Assembly (NCBI GenBank): GCA_052387115.1
Contig: JBQTJM010000096.1
Span: 1 to 8,976 of the forward strand
Direction of reading: 5' to 3'
DNA length: 8,976 nt
DNA from: JACCXJ01 sp052387115
GTDB taxonomy: Bacteria > Pseudomonadota > Gammaproteobacteria > JACCXJ01
How positions within the stretch are numbered: position 1 is the stretch's first letter; every line of letters begins with the position of its first letter. The position numbers were made by a program, and so were the translations under genes. Shown here one piece after another: positions 5,481 to 8,976 of the stretch. The notes beneath the pieces were generated by a model. It had not been told where the DNA came from and searched no databases. It saw nothing but the letters and a program-made list of their open reading frames with translations.

Positions 5481-7352
5481 TTACGGCGCGTACTCGCCTA
5501 CCGTCGGATCGCTGTAGGGTCCCTTGCCCTCCAGCGAGAAGGCGATGAAGCCACCGCCCATCTGCGTGTACTTTGCGAGCTCCTTGAAGGCGCCCACCGC
5601 GCCGAGACCGGCGGAAGGATCCTGCAGGTCGAACACCAAACCCACCCCGGGCCAGCCGCCGACGCCGTACATGATGCCGACGTACTGCGTGCCCTTGTGG
5701 GTGTAGGTGATCGGGTGACCGATGGCGCCCGAGGGGATCTTGAACTTCCATAGCAGATCGCCGTTGTTCGAATTGCGCGCCTTGATGAAGCCGTCGAGCG
5801 TACCGTAGAAGACCAGGTCCCCCTTGGTAGCGAGCGTGCCGCCCCAGACCGAGAAGCGCTCCATCTTCTCCCACTCGTAATCACCGCTGATGGCGTTGTA
5901 GGCCTTGACCTGACCGGAGCCAACGCCCGCAGCCTTGTCACCCTTCGGACCCGGATAGGACCAGACGTTGGCACCGACGAAGAATTGGCCGGCACGGTAA
6001 GGCAGCATGAACGGCTCCCAGTCCATGCACAGGTGGTTGATGCCCATGAAGAACAGTCGCTTCTCCGGATCGTAGGAGTCGAGACCCTGGTTGTGGTAAC
6101 CCATGGCCGAGGGACAGGCGTCCTTGGTGCGATGGTCCATGCGGGTGTTGAACTCCGGATCCCGCACCGGCAGGCCGGTCTTCATATCGACCTTCTTAAA
6201 GACGTTGACGGTGTCATCGAGAAAGTCGGCGGAGATGAGCTCGCCGCTCTCGCGGTCGAGGGTATAAACGACGCCGTTGCGATCCGGATGCGTGACCAGC
6301 TTGCGCATCTTGCCGGTCTTGTCCTTCTGCTCGGAGAGCATCATGACATTGATGCCGGCGTAGTCCCACTCGTCATGCGGCGTCTTCTGATATCCCCACT
6401 TCATCAGACCCGTGTCGACGTCACGGGCGGTGATGGTCATGGTCCACTTGTTGTCGCCGGGACGCATGGTTTCGTTCCACGGCGACGGGTTGCCCGAACC
6501 GTAATAGATGAGGTCAAGGTCGGGGTCATACGCATACCAGCCCCAGTTGGTGCCACCGCCGATCTTCCAGGTGTCGCCTTCCCAGGTCGCCGTGCCGAGA
6601 CCCTTCTGCCCATAGTGCGGCACCTTGCCGTTGAAGTCGTCGGCAAGACCGATCTCCTTGTCCGGTCCGGTGGCATACCAGCGCCACTCCATCTCGCCGG
6701 TCTTGATGTTGAAGGAAGTCACGACGCCGCGCACACCCAGCTCGGCACCCGAGGAACCGATGATGGCGTGGTCCTTCACCACATAGGGCGCCTGGGTCAG
6801 CGTCTGGCCGACCGAGATGTCCATCACCTCGACCTTCCACACTTCCTGACCGGTTTTCGCATCGAGCGCCACCAAGTGGCCATCGAGCTGGCTCTTGATG
6901 ATGCGGGGACCCGTGGCGCCGTCGCCGGGCCAGTAAGCCAGCCCTCGGTTAACGAGATCGCAGCACGCCACCGCGCGCGCGGCCGGATCCTGTTTGGGCT
7001 TATGCTCCCAAACGATGGCACCCGGATCATTCAGGTTGACAGCATAGGTGTAGTTGGGGAAAGAGGTGTGGATGTACATCATGTCGCCGATCACCAGTGG
7101 CGAACCCTCGTGGCCGTTCAGCAGACCGGTCGAAAACGACCACGCCGGACGCAGATCCTTGGCGTTGCTCGTGTCGATCTGGTCCTGCGTGCTGTAATGG
7201 TCGCAGTGGTAGTTCTTGCACTGCATCACCCAGTTCTCCTCGTTCTTCGCGAGCTCGATCAGCTTGTCGTTGGCCGTTGCCGACGCCGCAGTCCCCGCTG
7301 CAATCGCGAAGGCAACGGCGCCCGACAGACCTGACGACTTGAAGTGCTTCAT
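5481..7352 (-). CDS. mxaF: MxaF, PQQ-dependent methanol dehydrogenase large (alpha) subunit
   Basis: A 623-residue precursor, full length for the family. The signal peptide (1-27, ending ASATA) gives a mature chain starting at Asn28. Counted from there, the functional residues of the known enzyme align without a shift. These are the vicinal Cys103-Cys104 disulfide (130-131), Ca ligands Glu177 (204) and Asn261 (288), Trp243 under PQQ (270), catalytic Asp303 (330), Arg331 (358) and the Cys386-Cys415 pair (413, 442). After the catalytic Asp the sequence is D-Y-A; XoxF enzymes have Asp in place of this Ala, so this is a calcium MxaF. It oxidises methanol to formaldehyde in the periplasm and hands electrons to MxaG. 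Two extra cysteines (45 and 50) lie near the mature N-terminus. It has the best ribosome site in the window and is the first gene of the operon. Confidence 0.98.
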   Translation of the reverse strand: MKHFKSSGLSGAVAFAIAAGTAASATANDKLIELAKNEENWVMQCKNYHCDHYSTQDQIDTSNAKDLRPAWSFSTGLLNGHEGSPLVIGDMMYIHTSFPNYTYAVNLNDPGAIVWEHKPKQDPAARAVACCDLVNRGLAYWPGDGATGPRIIKSQLDGHLVALDAKTGQEVWKVEVMDISVGQTLTQAPYVVKDHAIIGSSGAELGVRGVVTSFNIKTGEMEWRWYATGPDKEIGLADDFNGKVPHYGQKGLGTATWEGDTWKIGGGTNWGWYAYDPDLDLIYYGSGNPSPWNETMRPGDNKWTMTITARDVDTGLMKWGYQKTPHDEWDYAGINVMMLSEQKDKTGKMRKLVTHPDRNGVVYTLDRESGELISADFLDDTVNVFKKVDMKTGLPVRDPEFNTRMDHRTKDACPSAMGYHNQGLDSYDPEKRLFFMGINHLCMDWEPFMLPYRAGQFFVGANVWSYPGPKGDKAAGVGSGQVKAYNAISGDYEWEKMERFSVWGGTLATKGDLVFYGTLDGFIKARNSNNGDLLWKFKIPSGAIGHPITYTHKGTQYVGIMYGVGGWPGVGLVFDLQDPSAGLGAVGAFKELAKYTQMGGGFIAFSLEGKGPYSDPTVGEYAP

Positions 7353-7356
7353 TTGG

Positions 7357-7364
7357 ACCTCCTT
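7357..7364 (-). promoter_or_regulatory. Strong Shine-Dalgarno of mxaF
   Basis: AAGGAGGT, four bases before the mxaF ATG, is complementary over all eight bases to the 3' end of 16S rRNA. It fixes the start at 7352 and fits a very abundant protein. Confidence 0.9.
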
Positions 7365-7446
7365 CTAGCCATGATTAGTTCGTATGTGATGTGTGCGCCT
7401 TGCTCGATGCAATATGGCCCGTCGCGCATTTCTTGTTCGAAGTGTC

Positions 7447-7469
7447 GTGCGGTCCGATCCGTACCGCAC
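7447..7469. promoter_or_regulatory. Inverted repeat upstream of mxaF, candidate operator
   Basis: GTGCGGT and ACCGCAC form perfect 7-bp arms separated by 9 bp, with arm centres 16 bp apart. The repeat lies 95-117 bp upstream of the mxaF start codon, a usual place for an activator site. Binding by the divergent response regulator is inference from position. Confidence 0.35.
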
Positions 7470-7789
7470 AACCCCGCCAGCGTGCAATCTAAGTGCGAAG
7501 CGCCCGCTTTCGCTAGAGTCCCTCACCAGCAATGCGCCTGTGATAACACCACACGCGATCGGAGTGGATCTCTCGGAGGAGCGGGATGGCTTCCCTCAGT
7601 CGACATTTGGGTGAAATACGCGACCGGAGGCCGGGCGTGCGCATCTCGTCGGGCAGCGAAAACCGGTTACGGCGGCGAGGTCGCCCAGCGCTCCGGGGAC
7701 ACCTCGTACCGATGACAGCGTTTGGGCGGGGGGAAAGCGGTTCGTCCCTGAACCTTAGGTCATGAGAGTGTCGAAGGGCCAACCCCCAC

Positions 7790-7800
7790 GACACCGTGTC
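7790..7800. promoter_or_regulatory. Palindrome GACAC-C-GTGTC upstream of the response regulator gene
   Basis: A perfect 5-1-5 palindrome lies 38 bp before the proposed -35 of the response regulator gene. A further GTGTCG at 7768-7773 repeats one half of it. It could be an operator, but palindromes this short occur by chance. Confidence 0.22.
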
Positions 7801-7837
7801 ATGCTACTATGCGGCCGGAGCCCTTGGAAAGGGGAAT

Positions 7838-7866
7838 TTCTCATTTGTTCATCGCTGGATTATCAT
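7838..7866 (+). promoter_or_regulatory. Candidate sigma-70 promoter of the response regulator gene
   Basis: TTCTCA (7838-7843; four of six matches to TTGACA) and TATCAT (7861-7866; five of six to TATAAT) are separated by exactly 17 bp. Transcription would start near 7873 and leave a leader of about 53 nt before ATG 7926. This also argues against translation from the upstream in-frame ATG at 7809. Confidence 0.45.
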
Positions 7867-7925
7867 CAGTTCCCGGTGCGCTCATCCACCGCAGAACGGG
7901 ACCCCCGCGCTGGACTAGCCGCGCA

Positions 7926-8618
7926 ATGAGACCCACGATCACGATCCTGTTGGTCGACGACCATGCCATCGTGCGGCAGGGCTGCCGCCTGCTGTTTCAG
8001 CAGGCGGGGTTCGAGGTCGCGGGCGAGGCGGCCTCGGGAGAAGAGGCCTACGCCTCCTGCCTCCAGCACCCGCCGCGCGTCGTCGTCGTGGACCTGGCCA
8101 TGCCGGGCATGGGGGGACTCGAGGCCATTCGGCGCATCCGCGCCCGCTTTACCGAGTCCGCGGTGGTCGTGTTCACGATGCACGACGACCCCATGATCGC
8201 GACCCGGGCCCTCAAGGCGGGTGCCACCGCCTTCGTGACCAAGACCAGCGCGCCGCGGGATCTCGTCGAGGCCGTCCGGCGCGCCGGTCAAGGGGAGTGC
8301 TATCTGAGTCAGGACATCGCGCAGGCGATCGCGCTTTGCAGCCTGGACACGCACAAGAGCGCGCTCACCGCGCTGACGGCACGCGAGTTCGAGGTCTTCC
8401 GCATGCTCGCCGAGGGCAAGGCCTGTGCGCAGATTGCGGAGTCCCTGTCCTTGTCTCCGAAGTCGGTGTCCAACTATTCCCTGCGCATCAAACAGAAGCT
8501 CGGCGCCGCGAGCGTCGCGGACCTCGTGAGGTTGGCCATCGCGGAGGGCCTTTGGCGGCGCAACACGCTCGCGGAGGGTTCGAGCGGCCGGCCTGCGCCC
8601 GATCCGATGCCGGCTTGA
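7926..8618 (+). CDS. NarL/LuxR-type response regulator, possible mxa regulator
   Basis: A 230-residue two-domain response regulator. The receiver domain (about 5-120) has the acidic pair Asp11-Asp12 (VDDH), the phosphoacceptor Asp56 (VVVVDLAMPGMGG), Thr84 and Lys106. The C-terminal LuxR-type helix-turn-helix (about 146-207) includes LTAREFEVFRMLAEG and the recognition helix SPKSVSNYSLRIKQKLG (177-193). An ATG at 7926 places VDDH at the usual distance from the start, so I prefer it to ATG 7809. Response regulators that control methanol dehydrogenase (MxaX, MxaB, MxbM) are known from methylotrophs, and some are encoded next to mxaF. The divergent position therefore suggests a regulator of the operon, but I cannot assign it to one of those names. 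No histidine kinase gene is visible beside it. The Gly/Pro/Ser-rich tail (218-230) is non-conserved in appearance. There is no clear Shine-Dalgarno. Confidence 0.9.
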   Translation: MRPTITILLVDDHAIVRQGCRLLFQQAGFEVAGEAASGEEAYASCLQHPPRVVVVDLAMPGMGGLEAIRRIRARFTESAVVVFTMHDDPMIATRALKAGATAFVTKTSAPRDLVEAVRRAGQGECYLSQDIAQAIALCSLDTHKSALTALTAREFEVFRMLAEGKACAQIAESLSLSPKSVSNYSLRIKQKLGAASVADLVRLAIAEGLWRRNTLAEGSSGRPAPDPMPA

Positions 8619-8725
8619 CGTACATGCCGGGCGACCTTGGCGCAACACCCCTCTGTGGCGGCGCCTCGAGCGCACCGGCGGGCAGCGGGGATCGGGAAAC
8701 GTGCCGGGCCGCGATCGGCGGTCTT
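8619..8725. other. Non-coding stretch after the response regulator gene
   Basis: I see no gene with coding character here, and no convincing terminator for the response regulator. CCGGC and GCCGG arms just past its stop, around an 11-nt gap, make only a weak hairpin without a T run. Confidence 0.4.
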
Positions 8726-8788
8726 CCCCGGCGCATCGTATGCCTCACCGAGGAGACCACCGAGACGCGCTATCTCCTCGGCGAGCGG
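8726..8788 (+). pseudogene. Remnant resembling the N-terminus of a BtuF-like cobalamin-binding protein
   Basis: One frame reads PRRIVCLTEETTETRYLLGE and then breaks into unrelated sequence. The stretch closely resembles the opening of proteins annotated as ABC-type cobalamin-binding (BtuF-like), which start with a RIVCLTEETTETLYLLGE-like segment. There is no start codon at the expected place just before it, and after residue Glu at 8783-8785 the frame becomes Arg/Ala/Ser-rich without family features. I read it as a short remnant left by a deletion or recombination. Another frame over the same DNA starts at ATG 8740 and ends at TGA 8857-8859 (39 codons), and its second half (VRDGEVHRRWQEVARARL) also looks coding-like, so the exact history is unclear. 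Confidence 0.45.
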
Positions 8789-8855
8789 TGCGCGACGGCG
8801 AGGTCCACCGGCGCTGGCAGGAGGTGGCACGCGCCCGACTCGAGCGCCCTCGGGC

Positions 8856-8976
8856 ATGACCGCCACGCTGCAAGCGCGCGCCCTGCAAGTCGCCAGCCAC
8901 GAGATGGACTTCATCGAAGCGTTCTCCTGGCTCGTGCAAGATGAACCGGAATCACAGGGATGTGATGCTTTTGGGA
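8856..8976 (+). CDS. Possible start of an unidentified gene, cut by the window edge
   Basis: From ATG 8856 a frame stays open for 40 codons to the right edge. It begins MTATLQARALQVASHEMDFI and continues EAFSWLVQDEPESQ. The ATG overlaps the TGA of the 39-codon frame that begins at 8740 (ATGA), an arrangement typical of coupled genes. Codons in the first half end mostly in G or C, as expected here; the last dozen codons are more AT-rich. I do not recognise the family. It could also be a chance frame over decayed sequence. Confidence 0.3.
   Translation, partial: MTATLQARALQVASHEMDFIEAFSWLVQDEPESQGCDAFG

Larger units (their letters stand above)
7353..7925. promoter_or_regulatory. Divergent control region between mxaF and the response regulator gene
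   Basis: This 573-bp stretch separates two divergent genes and must hold the mxaF promoter on the minus strand. I see no convincing housekeeping promoter for mxaF: the nearest is CATATT (minus strand, 7414-7409), about 57 bases before the start codon, with no good -35. That would fit a promoter that needs an activator. The region contains an inverted repeat at 7447-7469, a palindrome at 7790-7800, AACCGGTT at 7661-7668 and GGCGA-GG-TCGCC at 7674-7685. A 59-codon Arg/Ser-rich plus-strand ORF (7586-7765) has GGAGGA before its ATG but does not look like a protein I know. Confidence 0.6.

Noticed and set aside
4615..5517. 300-codon plus-strand open frame opposite mxaJ
   Set aside because: Antisense shadow of mxaJ with no signal, domain or family resemblance.
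5985..7334. 449-codon plus-strand open frame opposite mxaF
   Set aside because: It lies entirely antisense to a certain gene, resembles no protein, and is the kind of long frame expected opposite strongly biased GC-rich codons.
5481..7352. Lanthanide-dependent XoxF as the identity of the dehydrogenase
   Set aside because: Ala, not Asp, stands two residues after catalytic Asp330, and a beta subunit gene mxaI is present.
7586..7765. 59-codon plus-strand ORF with GGAGGA before its ATG in the divergent region
   Set aside because: The product is Arg/Ser/Gly-rich with no recognisable feature and no clear promoter; I would call it only with conservation evidence.
7809..7925. Longer start for the response regulator at ATG 7809
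   Set aside because: It adds 39 residues before the receiver domain with no family resemblance and lies upstream of the best promoter candidate.
1..8976. CRISPR array, tRNA or rRNA gene, transposase
   Set aside because: I found no regularly spaced repeats, no tRNA or rRNA-like sequence and no transposase motifs anywhere in the window.

Overview
The window is GC-rich bacterial DNA. It carries most of a classical calcium-dependent methanol dehydrogenase operon, read on the minus strand in the order mxaF-mxaJ-mxaG-mxaI-mxaR-mxaS-mxaA-(small ORF)-mxaC. mxaC runs off the left edge. The gene set is that of a methylotrophic or methanotrophic proteobacterium. The protein sequences and the GC-rich palindromic repeat make a gammaproteobacterium a reasonable guess, but nothing here fixes the lineage, and no methane monooxygenase is in view.

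Right to left along the operon: mxaF encodes the PQQ-containing large subunit. Its diagnostic residues all fall at the positions of the well-studied alphaproteobacterial enzyme, and Ala follows the catalytic Asp by two residues, which marks MxaF rather than lanthanide-type XoxF. After a 134-nt gap holding a terminator-like hairpin come mxaJ (periplasmic binding-protein-like) and mxaG (cytochrome cL, the electron acceptor), coupled by a TGATG overlap. A 113-nt structured leader precedes mxaI (small subunit). mxaR (MoxR-type AAA+ ATPase), mxaS (DUF58/VWA-like), mxaA, an unrecognised 49-codon ORF and mxaC (membrane protein, N-terminus only) follow almost without gaps. These last genes belong to the group needed to make active enzyme, probably by Ca2+ insertion. 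mxaF and mxaI, the two structural subunits, have by far the strongest Shine-Dalgarno sequences and share the ten bases AGGAGGTCCA.

Between mxaS and the recognisable part of mxaA lies a 137-bp palindromic repeat with several nested inverted repeats and a G-quadruplex motif on each strand. It leaves the mxaA start in doubt.

The right part is a 573-bp divergent intergenic region, which should hold the mxaF promoter and has inverted repeats, followed by a plus-strand NarL/LuxR-type response regulator, a plausible regulator of mxa. After it come about 360 bp of mostly non-coding or decayed sequence, with a short remnant resembling a cobalamin-binding (BtuF-like) protein and the possible start of an unknown gene at the right edge. 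No sensor kinase is visible. I see no RNA genes, CRISPR array or insertion-sequence transposase.
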